DNA of 64,000 nucleotides from Lineus longissimus (Eukaryota; Nemertea; Pilidiophora; Heteronemertea; Lineidae): NCBI RefSeq assembly GCF_910592395.1, contig NC_088315.1, positions 7,938,501 to 8,002,500 of the forward strand, in the 5' to 3' direction. Both the position numbers and the translations under genes were made by a program. Positions 1 through 12,600 of this stretch are shown piece by piece. The notes under the pieces were generated by a model. That model was not told the DNA's origin, ran no database searches, and saw nothing but the letters and a program-made list of their open reading frames with translations. Numbering within the stretch: the first letter of the stretch is position 1; each line of letters starts with the position of its first letter.

Positions 1-282
1 ATAACGTTGCGATACTTTCATGTAAACATTACACAATTCTTCGCCATGATTGTATAAGAATTCTCAGTTGTGTGATATTTTTCAAGGTGCGTTCTCGCCA
101 TGTTGCAGATATTTATCATATACTAAGTATTCTGCTTAAAAGTTTTTGCAGGGATTTTGGGCTTGGGACTGAAGTTGGCTTCTTTTTTTTGGTAAGAAGT
201 TGGTGGCCATAGGTTGGGTTTTGATCATCCTCTAAGTCTTCGGCAAAATAAAAAAATATAATCTAAAATATGTTTTTTACAG

Positions 283-434
283 GTACTCGTAAAAAACCAT
301 TGCTTGGATTTACACTTAGTAAAAAACAGGATAAATGTGGCGGTTTGTTCTGTGTTTGCGATGACCTGAAAGAGTTAACTGATGAACGGCCCAATATGTC
401 ACCCTGTCGTTATAATGGATTTCCTAATGTGTGA
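283..434 (+). CDS. Possible terminal exon of an unknown upstream gene
   Basis: A pyrimidine-rich stretch ending in TTTTTTACAG at 273-282 looks like a splice acceptor. From 283 a frame (entered after two bases) stays open for about 50 codons to a TGA at 432-434. The peptide begins TRKKPLLGFTL and ends RYNGFPNV; it is charged and rich in Lys and Cys, more like coding than random intergenic sequence. No family was recognised. The rest of the gene would lie left of the window. A chance open frame after a chance acceptor is a real alternative. Confidence 0.2.
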
Positions 435-1187
435 ATTCACCAGATGCCCAGACACTTTAGAGGCACGTCTTTTAAAGCGAGCTTAAACTCTTAACTTATA
501 CTCGGCCATCTGGGCGCTGACAACGCCATCTTGCTGGCGCATAGAGGGACATCTTTTTTTCTCTGCCTTGATAATCGATCTACCAGGTGATGTGATCATA
601 CTGTAAAGCGGGAGAAGTTCACGTACGATGGTGCGATTTTTGCGATTGCGACTACGCATTAAAAACAAGCAAATTCACAAACTGTTGGCTTCATAAACAT
701 TGACGTAAAATAGAATACTGCCCACCCAAAAATATTTACGGCCATTTAATTTCGTGTTTTGTGAAATTGCCGCTTTTGCAGACTTTTTTTTGACTCTCGG
801 CCGTAACAGTTGTTTCAATAAGATTATCTTCTTCGCTGCCATATATTTTCGTGATTATCTGTAAATGCGAAAATGAAAGGCGAATATTTCTTGGTCTATA
901 GTTGATACAAATAGTTTTTCATTCAGAGAATTTTTCGTGTTAAAATTCCACTTATTCATCACGAAATTGTACTAATTCATTCGTTGCTATTTACTAAAAT
1001 TGTTGAGGCGATGCTGTGCCAAGTCCTTAAGAATTACATGGCTCGTTTAATTGGTTTTCTTCTCGTCCCGTGACACAATCAGAGTACTTAATAAGAACTC
1101 ATTATCTCCGTTGCCCAGCCCTAGCCCCTCTGTTTGCCCTGATAGACAAACAAGGGTCACCGTGTAGCCAATATTGGCCCCATTTAC

Positions 1188-1317
1188 CCGAGAACAAACA
1201 CGCAGTATAAATACGCGTGGCATTCGCGTTGCTTCTATAAGATTTCCTGCCCGCGGGCATCACTGGGTCGAGATGAGATACAGCTTCGCTGCGGGCAATT
1301 CTTGTTTCTGTCGCCAT
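1188..1317 (-). CDS. Possible first coding exon of an unknown minus-strand gene
   Basis: On the minus strand an ATG in good context (AAAATGGCG) at 1317 opens a frame beginning MATETRIARSEAVSHLDP. It reaches a plausible GTAAAT donor after about 43 codons, at 1188. The frame is open for 71 codons in all and is locally GC-rich, unlike the AT-rich surroundings. No family was recognised and no downstream exon was found before the window edge. It could be a 5' exon divergent to WDR4, or chance. Confidence 0.18.
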
Positions 1318-2848
1318 TTTACACCGCGTTCACAAACCTAATATTGCTGTCGTGCAGCGGAAAGATCTGTCATTCAAGTTTATTGCTTGTCATTAGAAGG
1401 TTTGGGTTCATGAAATGAAATTAACGGCATTTTATGCAGTTTAGCATTTTCTTTGGTTGAAATTATATTGTGATACTTCTTGGCCATCAACTTAAAGCGT
1501 CTTATAGATACATTCCGCATTTTTCCAACCAAAAGTTCCTTCTGGAAACATGGCGGAATTGTACTTGATCTTGAAGCAGGTTTCCGAGAATTTACTTTAG
1601 TGTTTCTCAGGCTTAGTATTTCATAGTCATCTTCTGGTTCATGAACATGTAAAAGAAAGCAGAAATTCAGCGTTGCACTCAGTTCGATAAATTCTTCATA
1701 AAACCAAACCAAACTTCTTCAGCCTCTTCTAGACGACCTCTCCTGTTATATTTGTCTCATTATGGTCGCCCGTGACATCATTGAACTGCATGGTGCCGCG
1801 CCGAAGTGAATACACCTCATCAGGCGGCCATTGTGATCAGTGATCGCCAATGCGTCTTCAACCACCTGTTTTATGTATCGCCACAAACGCGGAAGATTCA
1901 CACAGCGAGATTTCGGAATAATTACCGCGAGATTGTCATATTAAGTAATTAAATTTTCCACTCTAGACCTGGCAAGTATAATGAAAGTCACTTGTCATTG
2001 GGTCGGCATTCTGGTTAGTGACAGGGACACAGAATTCTTAGCCACAAGAATGATGCAGCCCGAAGTGCTTGGATATGGTTCGGGCTGCCTATTGCTGGGG
2101 CTTAGGTTTTGCTGCCCCCAGCCCCGAATTGATGTTGGCAAGTTAGGAAACTTAAGTGCTCCTGGCATTATGATTGGAAACTTACAGTTTGGCTGTGAGG
2201 GGGTTGATAGTTTTGCTAATGACAAGCGGCTAAAATTGAAAATTAGTGAAAAGATTCAAAGCACCATACATTCAAAGACAAGATAAATAACACTACTCTT
2301 AAAAGAGGCACCTTTTTTCTAGACGCACTGTATAAGAGGCTTTAAAAACTGGTGATCAGTCCCAGTGTTCCTAAACTGATTACTCTTATCGCAGCTCAGA
2401 GAATGCGCGGCCAGTTCGGAGGTTAATCGTAAACTCAATCAGGTCTGAACGATACGATTATCGCCGGTTAATTGTGTCATTGGCGATAGCAAATGTCCGC
2501 GAACCATCTTGGATAGTGAAGCCAGGTAGGTGGCAGGACTACAAATAGCCTGCGACGATATCTTTCTAATTGTTATTTGTCTTAGTGCCTTATTGTCGGC
2601 ACGAGTGGAAAATTGTCCAAAAGGCATGTTGCTTTTGGGGATTGGTGAGACAAGAGGGTCTTAGATGGCTGAAGTGGTTGTCTCTTGTTCAACTTTACTT
2701 CTTGTCAGCATATGACAACTTGTCTTAGTTTGTTGACATTCTAGCAAGAAACTTTGACCAATTAGCTACTGGCTAAATAGCAATAGGTCTTGGGTTTAGT
2801 TTGGTGGTGTTCGGGAAGGAAACTCTTATTAGCAAAATAAGCATGGGG

Positions 2849-2965
2849 AGTCTCATATAGCCAAGTGGTTAACAATTCTGGTTGCCACGCAATATAGAGC
2901 CTGGCCCGGGTTCGATCCCATGCAGATCCCAGGAACCTGTGTGGATTTAGTTGAACTGAAATTCC
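2849..2965 (+). repeat. tRNA-derived SINE-like sequence
   Basis: The sequence has an A-box-like TAGCCAAGTGGTTAA at about 2861-2875 and, some 35 bases downstream, a B-box-like GGGTTCGATCCCA at about 2909-2921. This is the spacing and order of an internal RNA polymerase III promoter. The part between does not fold into a clean anticodon arm and no intact acceptor stem is seen. A SINE head or decayed tRNA copy therefore fits better than a functional tRNA gene. Confidence 0.5.
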
Positions 2966-3640
2966 GGGCTCTTTACACAACATATGAATACTAGGATGCA
3001 GTATGACTGATGGACTAACTTTATCAGTTGGATTGAGTCTAAGCAACCTTATCTTGCCAGTATGATTTCAAGGCTGCACACACCTCCTGTCCGATTTAAT
3101 TTCCGAATTTGTCTGACCATCCAGTCAGTCTGGCCCATCAGATTAGTATTCCGCAAGCAATGATTACCCTAGCTTTGGTTGATTTTCAAACTATTAGATT
3201 TTGGAGGGTAAGCCCCAAGGACATGATGTTGTCCCGAGGGTCTTGAATCGACATTGGGATGCAGTACACATCAGTGGAATGCCAGGAACTGGCTTCAAAA
3301 TCTGGCGAAGTTCTACAACTAGATTTTGTGTAAAATTTACCGCTAAAACGATTTTATAGGAACTTTCAGCACGTTATAGGAAAAACTAACTAAACTTGTC
3401 ATCATTAAATGCAGTATCGGCACACAGAATTGTAGTGTCTAGAATTATTTTGATGAAAATATATAAAAGAACTTGAAGACCATATTCGACGGAATATTTT
3501 TGTCTGAATTAAACATTTTCAATCAATGCTATGTCGATGTGTGAAACTTGAATCGGGAATTTCTTAGGCACCCACATCGCGTTGATAAAAAACAAAGTGC
3601 AGCTCAACTATGAAATATTTGTACATTTATGTCATTTCAG

Positions 3641-6600
3641 ATGCACTCCAACAGAGGGTACCTATGCGATTCAGACGATGTCCTTTTCCAAGTCTGGAGA
3701 CTGGTTTGCCACATGCAACGATCGGAAGCAGCTGATGCTATGGAGGACGAACGGTGCATTGAATTGGAGCAAAGTCTCAACTAGGTGATTTTTTGTCAAT
3801 CAAAAATTCTATTGAACACTCGCTATGATTATCCCTTTTACTGCTGCGCTACTTGACATTTCACATGAAATGCTGCGACAACGGAAAATAGCGTCATCGA
3901 CAATGACTTTAAACCAATCAGCTCCTAATAAATATTCCAGATCGGTCTTGTCGGACATTTGAAACCAACAATGGCGGCCGCGGGAAATGTTATTGGTCAA
4001 TTAAGCGCCTCGGCCTGACCAACATACGCAAGTTAAATCTAAATTGGACTTATAGGCTGTTTCTATAGTGAAAATTTGTCCAGATTTGGTTCTGGTGGTT
4101 TGCGTGGAATAATTCATTTTGGTGACAAATGGACATAACAAGTTTCCTGTATTGACAGAAATCATTTAACTCACTTTAGACCGAGAATAATTTTGAGGAA
4201 AAAAATGCAAAATGCGTCTTACGGTTGAATATTGTCTCTTTTGAATAGTTTAGCGTTGAAGTCTCTGCCAGTGCGATATGGTCCCTCAGTATTTTCTATT
4301 TTCTCTTTCATCTGAGGTGTTCATCCCCTCAGGTTTCTGTGAAAAGAATTGGTCGTTGCTGTGATAAACCTGAATGAAATGAAAATAACTAGTGTTGGAA
4401 TTATAACAGCAGGGTTGATTCATAACTCGACATCATAACCTCTCTGATATTATGGACCCCAGTTGAAGAAATATTTCTTCTAGCCCGTTCCACACTAATT
4501 TCCTTTGAGCTAAGGTTGCGTAAACGGCCATTATACATCATCGCGGGCGAAGGATTTGAGCCGACAGGCGTTATTCATCGCAGCTGAGGTGACCTTATGA
4601 ACGTTAAACACCATCCACCAGAGGCAGGAACCAGCACACTATGCGAACGAAAAGAACATAATTAATTTTGAAATTAATTTTCATACGCACATTTTCATTT
4701 TCATATTTCAACGCGACCCACCTCTGCTTTGGTAATTGCAATTTTTTGAAGTGTGAATTTGTTGGCTAATAGCGCTGTTGCGACTTCATCTGGCACCATC
4801 CGCTCCCCATACAAGCGACACAAAAATTAATCTCGATTTAATATTCTGAGGCGTTACGGAAAAATGCGTGGATCGGATATCCCATGGTTCCTCAGCGCTA
4901 AAGTTAGTGTCCAGAAAATACGCCAACTCGGCGGGGATTCTGGATTAACTTCGGCGCTTTGTACGGCGGCTCTGTCATGTGCCTTACCGCGAAACTTACT
5001 TTGTCAGAAATGTCAGCAATGTAGGAAATCATTTTCTCATTGATTTATTGGATGAAAAGCTGTAATGTTCCTCAAAATTCAAATCACTGCCATGTTTTCT
5101 TGATGACGTTTACCTGTCATGGCTTGTTTGCAATTTTGAAACTGTTTCTAAGAGGGGGGAGAGGGGGGGGTACCTTCTTCGATGTCCCGTCATAAAGAAG
5201 GCCCCCAGCCGAATCCCGACATGCAATTTCAGCGAAAAGTCAATGACTGTCTGCTCCCTTTTTGGGTGACAACACGCTTCCCTAATTTCCCCAACTAAAC
5301 AGCCAGAAATAATTCTCAGCCTTGCATTGCATTGCGTCGCTGATGTGAAGTTTATTAATGATTCTTATAACGCACTGTTAATGATTCTAAAGGTTTATTA
5401 ACGATGTAAAAATGTCACTTTAACCGGCTAATTACGTTGTGATTATCTTTGGTAATTCCAAACTCAATGGCGGCACGGTGAGGTGGCCGGTTAGAACGCA
5501 CAGGGGAATAGTGGGTAGATCCTCTTAGGTTACGCCTAGGACCTTTGACCCTTTTGTTAATAGGTAGGGGGCGATTGTGAGGGGTTATAATGAGTCATGT
5601 GATCTCGGTTAAAATGTTTTTAAGATTGTCGATTTTAGATAATGGCGAGTTGTGGTTTATAATTGAGGCACTGCGTTTTGAGCTGGAGTTTCAAATTCGA
5701 TCTATGAGTTCAATCAGTAATTAGAAGGGATCAACAAATAATTAGAATGAATTTAATACCAGTATCAAGTTTTCAATTTTTGAAGGATGTTTTGTAAACA
5801 TAATTAGAAAATGGTTTTATTTCATCATTGAAGTTCATGTCGAAGTGGAGTTAAATATATTGAACTGCCACAGCTAGGTGTCAGAAAAAACGGTCTTGCA
5901 AATTTTAGACATCTTTTTGTTTGCGAGGGAGTCCAGCTTTGGTGTTCTAAATCAATAATAAAGAGACTTAAATATAAAAACATGTCAAAATGTGTGCCAA
6001 CACACCAACTCAACTAGTTTATGTGCTGTCAGTGACAATATAAGTTTCTAATTTCTTTATGTGTTATTATTTTGAAGAAGATGACATTTTTGTTTTTCCC
6101 CCTGTGGGAGGTTACATCATAATATTAATCACCTAAACTTCCGTTTGGCGCATTAAATCTTAGAAATTAATGGAAAATGTTGGATGTAAATACCTAATGA
6201 CCCAAAACAATTAGATAAATGCTTTAGTGGCTCATGCACCAAAATAATATGTATAGCTACAGAAAACTATCGAGTTCTGAGCGGAATTGAGCGTGTTGGG
6301 AAATGATGCTGCCACCTGGGGACTATAAGTTAAACCATTTCATTGATCCGTTGGTGAAGCTGGGAGATGACGATTGTTGATACGTTGATACGTTCATTAG
6401 CTTTAAGAGTGTAGCATTTTGTTGATGGACAAAATTCAAGAATAAAAAGCTATTTGGAAGCACTTTTGTAGAACATATAACCAGGTGTGATGTTGTGTCG
6501 AAGAATATCTGTCCTTCCACACACTGCTTTAAACTTATGCACATTCATTTCATCAAAAATATTATCGGACGATTTAGTAACTTTTTGTCTGACTGATGTA

Positions 6601-9600
6601 TTTCCATTATTTAAAAAATACCTATTAAATTCTTATGATATGCCTTTCGTGTATAAAGGATCCCTGAAGTCTTACTCAAAGGTTAACCTATTGTAAACCA
6701 GGTCCTAATCCTGATAGTTTCCTCAAGGTTGAATTGCACCAAAACCATCAATTGTCCACTCATCAGTCTCGTGCAAAATGACAGCCAATTAGATTAAAAA
6801 ACCCGCTGTCTTTATCTCCGCGCAGGTGGACAGGAATCACGCCATTGTTGGCGAACGTTAAACAAATCAGCGTCATTTAGTTACATTGAAAGGTGCCGGT
6901 ACATCAGCTGTGTGGGTCCCGCGCAGCGAAGTTATCAAAGCCGCAGTGATTGGCCGCGATTGTCTAAGTAAAGACAATGGCGGGATTTTGCGCGGAGTTT
7001 TACAAAGTCATTAAGTGGGAACAATGGCGGCTCTGTACAGCACTACTTGGGCTCTTACCGCGCTAATTTGCCATTTTCTCATGACAGAGTTGTGTGTATG
7101 TGTGTACCTAGCGAATCGAAACAGAGACGCTGGGTGTACTTATTAGCGACGGTCGTAATTAGACCTGGTCCCTTTGAAGTTTTCTTAACCCTCTTTTGTA
7201 AATGGATGGTTTGTCTGAGGCAGAAGAACTATAGATGAATACCTGTTGGAAGACGCCTTTCATCAGGGCTAGATCTGTGAAACTGAGATAGGATGGCACC
7301 CTTGCTCACGTTAAGATTGAACTCACTAAGATTCTTGATTAATTCTCAACTGGCGTGGCTTTTAAGGAACTAAAATTTCTGTTTTTGAGACATAAAAACT
7401 GTGGGGTTTTTCCATGGCAGGTCACAAATTTCTCGTAAAAACGGCTTACATTATCAGCAAATATAATGGATTGTCTCGATTGACATTGTATGATACGATG
7501 ATAATGCTTTAATGCAAGGATCTGAACTCAATCGCTCCCCTCTGTCAACATCACCGACAAATTGTAACCACTTGGTCAATATGTAGGTAGGGCACTAAAC
7601 TAGGAAAGTCGTTGAAAATCAACATTAAAAAATATGCATGTTGCATATGCATATATTTGCAAATCATTCAAGAAAATGGTGTTAATGGATTTCAGGGACA
7701 GATGATGTTTGATGAGGTTGGCTGAGTGCTGCTTCATTGCATGATGTGAATGGTTTGACATTTACTCTAGTATCAGAAAATATGTTGTTCGAAAACAGTC
7801 CTTTTATGTGTTAACCAAAGTTTGGATCATAGAACATTATTTTGCAATGAAAAATACAAAACTGTTTTTGGACACGTATCTGTTTGCAGTTTGTGAGTTT
7901 TTCATCGTATCATCTTGAATGATTTGAAAGATTTGATACACCCACCCATTAGACCTTGTTATGACATATTCGGCCATATCTGACTGTCCCAAACAAGGCA
8001 AACTATGCAGTTCTGTTCATAAGTAAAGTGCAGGAAGGCCTCTGATGGGTAAAGGGTGCAAATGGCCTCCAAGCTGGCACACATTTTCTCTAAGAAGACA
8101 CAAGTGGCCGTGTACAAGGACATTCTCTTTCTCGAAGCATCATACCTTGTTTATCTTTGCTTCAGGGCGATGCAACGTCGCGTCAACAAAGTCACATTCA
8201 CACATTCAAACAACGCCATCCTCGTTGCGGACAAAGCCGGTGACGTGTACAGTTATCCCGTCGACCGCCCGACAGAATGCGGGAAACTTCTCATGGGGCA
8301 TTTATCCATGCTCTTAGACATTGTAAGTATTTTGACAATATTGTGTCTTGGGGTTCTTTAGCTGACGGGTCAAATAACTTTTTAGGGTTGAAGTCGAGTG
8401 CTCGAGAGTGTTCATGATGTGCATTTGGATCTTCTACTGAGTATGCCCATTACCCCAAGTGCAAAACCGAAATCGAGCCATATTTTCCTGCGCGGAGACA
8501 CCGTTCGGTGCACTTTGAGTTAAAGCTCACAGAGATGCAATCTGAAATCAGTAAATGAAGTGTTCCGACAGGAAAATATAATCTTTAAGATATCGTCAGG
8601 TAACTTGTGTCAGTTTTCACTGGGAGGTCTGTTCCAAGCACAGAAGTGTATCCATAGAAGAAACAATCAGTCAATGATTGTCACATTTTCTTCGGCCATC
8701 CTTGGCTTGACGGCTGTTCATCAATTTTGATGACCTATTAAGAATGGAAACTCTGAGATGCGTGGCGAGGATGTCTTGTCAGGTTCCAACCTTATTAGCC
8801 GCGTCTGCCACCTGGGCCAGGTGATGTCGACTTCATCAGTCCCATCTATTATTGACGCGCCTTAACCTCGAGCACTCCTCTGGCCATTCTCAAACCCCTT
8901 TGTTTTGTGTAGCCAAACTGACCTTGGTGAAATTTTACCCCAAAACACTTAAAATTCATCAGTTTTAATTTTTAGATTTGGTACAATATTGTCCATGGGT
9001 TTATATCCCTCCATCATGTAGCATATTAGCCATAGCTCCCAGAGCCCTCAAGGCAGTGTCCAGCCTCTTCGCCCATGGTATCAGGTAGATGGCCGCTAGC
9101 ATACCCCCAGGCATGGCTAATGCAATGACCCCTGGACAATCCTAACAAGCCGCACCGAGAGATAACGTGACCCTTTCTTGCTATGGTGGACGTGGCTTCT
9201 TTGTCTTGGGTAGCATGTGCTACTGGCAGCAAGCGCTAAACGATACTTTCATGCGCTAGCCGGTGTTATGGGCGTAGCATGAGGCCGAGCTAATGACGAG
9301 ATGGTCTCAGTGATATTGTAATTAAGATGCCTGTCACATGTTCACTGGCAAAGGATTCCTGACAGAAAGGAAAAAGTTACGCTCAAAAAAGTGTTGGTCA
9401 AAAACAGTCTGCAACATCACACAACTACAAAAAATGACATGTGAGCATGGCTACAAAAGCCATGATTTTCATAAACTGACCAAAAGCAGATCGGGGGAAG
9501 GAATCTGCCAAATATTTTCTAATGGAGATCTGAAGCAGTTGAAATATTTCAGCATTTACTTATCATGACTTCTATATCTTTTCAGGCCATTACTCCAAAT

Positions 9601-12600
9601 GACGAGTTGATCATCACGTGCGACCGAGATGAAAAGATCAGAGTGTCACATTACCCCAATGCTTACAACATCCATGCATACTGCCTCGGACACTCGGAGT
9701 ACGTCGTGACTAGTCTTTATCAGTTCTTGATATTATGCAATGCATTTTCTTGGTACTTTACAAACCATTGGCAGATACAGGAAGTTGAAGCCTCATATTC
9801 AAAGTCAAATGCTTGATCATCAAACATCATTTCTATAAGGAGTTATAGTTCTGCGGGATTGATGTGAGCTAAATATTGAATGGCAGTCATTTAACTTTGG
9901 TAAAAGGTTCTTGATTTGTCTTGTTTGCAGGTTTGTCAGTCAGATTGTGCTGACAGGAGAACGCGACACATTAGTCTCAGGTTCTGGGGTAAGTTTTCAA
10001 ACAGAAACAAAAGCCATTTCGAATCATAAATTACAGTGTGGAGCCCAGGGTTTGGAGAAATAAGGGCTAAAGTTGCTTCAATCCACTGGTCCAATCCTAT
10101 GGACCTCGTCTGGCCAAAATATGCCGCTAACATATTTAAGATAATCATGTGACTTTTCAGGATGGTACGCTACGACTGTGGGATTACAGCAAAGGCAAAC
10201 AGCTCGCAATAACAGACTGCCTCAAGATCTTAGAGCCCGGTACGAGTACTGACGTGGAGGACAGATCTGCCAACAACCTTGCCGTACACTCCTGTCGATT
10301 TCACAAAGAATCAAGTACATTGGCAGTCAGTTTTAAATGGTAAGTCTGTGAGCAATTTTCAAGAAAAACATCATTTTCGAAATCTGACGAGAAATAAACA
10401 TTTGAGAGGCAGTTTTTTGCTCCGAGTACTGTCACATCCCTGCACTTTGGATCTCGATCTAGTCCATTGAAATGAGTAACAAATCCTTTCTTTACAATGT
10501 ATCCTATTTCAAATTATGTTATGTTCTTTGCAGGTTAAAGGAAGGTTTAAAAGAGATTTTACTATATCACTTAAAGTGCGACCACCAGTCATCAGAGTTC
10601 CAGTACAAGCAGACCCTCTCTGTGTCAGAGTCGCCCTGGGATATAAGCTTCGATGGCGAGGGAAACTTGTGGGTTTTACAACAGAAAGAAGACGAACCAG
10701 TGATGGTGTTTACGAGAGAAATGTCCAACGAATATGTGGTGGGTAGTTTTGTTTTCAATATCAGTATCATTTACTGGCATCGTGACCCTATCGGATTATT
10801 ACTGGACGTATGGAGTCCACTTTAGGCTACTGTCAACCTATCTGGTGCCTTTTCTATTACTTGCCCAGGCTTAGACACTTGGCACAAGGGACCACGGCTT
10901 TTAGTCTCATCCAACAGACCCTCATTTATGTATCCTATATAGAGCCACAGACGTGTTGTGAATTGACAAGATTGTCTTTTTATTGCAGAAGTTACCAGAA
11001 GACCACAAACTTTATACAGAACATGTTGTTTCACTGAATAAACATTGGAACTTCTTCAAAGGTAAGACAGTGCTGCTTTCGTGTGTCACCAAATTCTTGT
11101 GCACTCCAAAGATTCATCCTGCCCTAAATGTAGAACGCAGCATAGTCATTCTTAATGACATTTACTAATTTCTAGAGGTTATGGAGACAATTTTGACCCC
11201 TTCATAGGGCAATCAGCGATTAGTTTCGAGGATGATGAATCTAATCTAATATGTTACCGCGGGTCCGAATTAGATCTTACGATTCTTGTCTGAATGACTG
11301 TATCATTCTAATTAATAGGAAAATGAAATCTCACTCAATCGGTGTGACCCATGTTATATCACGATGACTGGTTGTCCCAGTAGTAAATTTTCTGCTTGAA
11401 TTCTCAAAGAAAATAGATTTTTTGGTTTGTGCAGAGGATTGCAGTTCACAACGCTTGATTCCGTGTCAACAGGAACGTTAGACAACCCCTGAAATTGTGT
11501 GGATTTCACAGGCAATTTACTTATTATTTGTAAAGAATGGCAGAAGATGGAGTCTTGAGGCCAATAACCCCAACTGGTGTCTAACTGTAGTGGCATGCAA
11601 AAACGCTCATACCGCCTTGGAGGAGGAACACTCCCTGGGGAGGAACACCTCCAACTCCAGAGCATATGTTAAAGAAGAAGAAAACTTGTAATAATTACAA
11701 AATATCCTGTAACTTTTATGTGACATCCTGTGCCCGTCGCCGTATAACTGTCTCCTGCAGATCTAGTGTTAACAAACTAGATCCATTCAAATAGGATGAT
11801 AGAAATAGAGGCCAATCATTTCTTTTCATGCACAATTACCGAGAGGCGGCCTACGGTAATTATTTTCATGTCACGGAAACAGCAGCTCCAGGTTTTCTTC
11901 ACCCCCGATGCTCCAGTTTCTCCTAAGGCATGAAACATACCTGATGAGATAACTGCGTTATATTACAAGTTTATTACACGGTAACTTGTCGGCCATTGTG
12001 TCACGGTGATTATTTTATCCCGGTACATGTCCGAGGAATTATTTTATTGAGTTTTCGGGTGATTTGATTGTGTCTAATGTTCCCCGGTCATTGTGGATGA
12101 TGCATGTTTGTTACAAAGGCCAGTGAGATCAAGTTACAGTTCGAGTTTGGAGTCTGTTTGGAATTTATAAGTATCGTTCACCCACATGGTACCATTGCCA
12201 TTGGGAGTCGTGAAACATTCGATATATTTCGCTGAACGATGCTTGGAAGTGGCAAGAGCCCAGTTTGAACAATTGACTGATTGATAGTTTTGTTTATAGA
12301 AAACATCTGATTGGCTGTTTCTGACCACTGTTCTGATCTTGTCCAATCACATTGCTTGTTTTTCTTGACTTTGGTGATCTTTTCATCCCTTCTTCCCTTG
12401 AAAGTTGGTTGGCTAGGTTTTCTCATATCTTAGCCTGTCTCATCAGGCCGGCGAGATAGTCTTCCTTGACATTCTCTGCACCATCTTGCTGCAGGAGAGA
12501 AAATGTCCCCAAAATGATATCGTCAACAAGACAGCAGCACAGATAACCCTTTTACATTGTTGGCAACTCCTTTTCTATCCTTGCTTGTTTACTTGAAAAA

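Larger units (their letters stand above)
435..3640. other. Mostly unannotated 5' flank of WDR4
   Basis: Apart from the tRNA-derived SINE near 2850-2960 and two weak exon candidates, I see no convincing gene here. The missing 5' exon of WDR4 should lie in this interval or further left; it must end two bases into a codon to join exon 3641. A 110-codon minus-strand frame at 1380-1712 has protein-like composition but no recognised relative. Confidence 0.4.

Noticed and set aside
1981-2286. 101-codon plus-strand frame considered as the missing WDR4 first exon
   Set aside because: The peptide does not resemble the WDR4 N-terminus and there is no donor in the phase needed to join 3641.
2849-2965. 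Functional tRNA gene
   Set aside because: A- and B-box-like motifs are present but no acceptor stem or clean anticodon arm can be folded, so it is listed as SINE-like.
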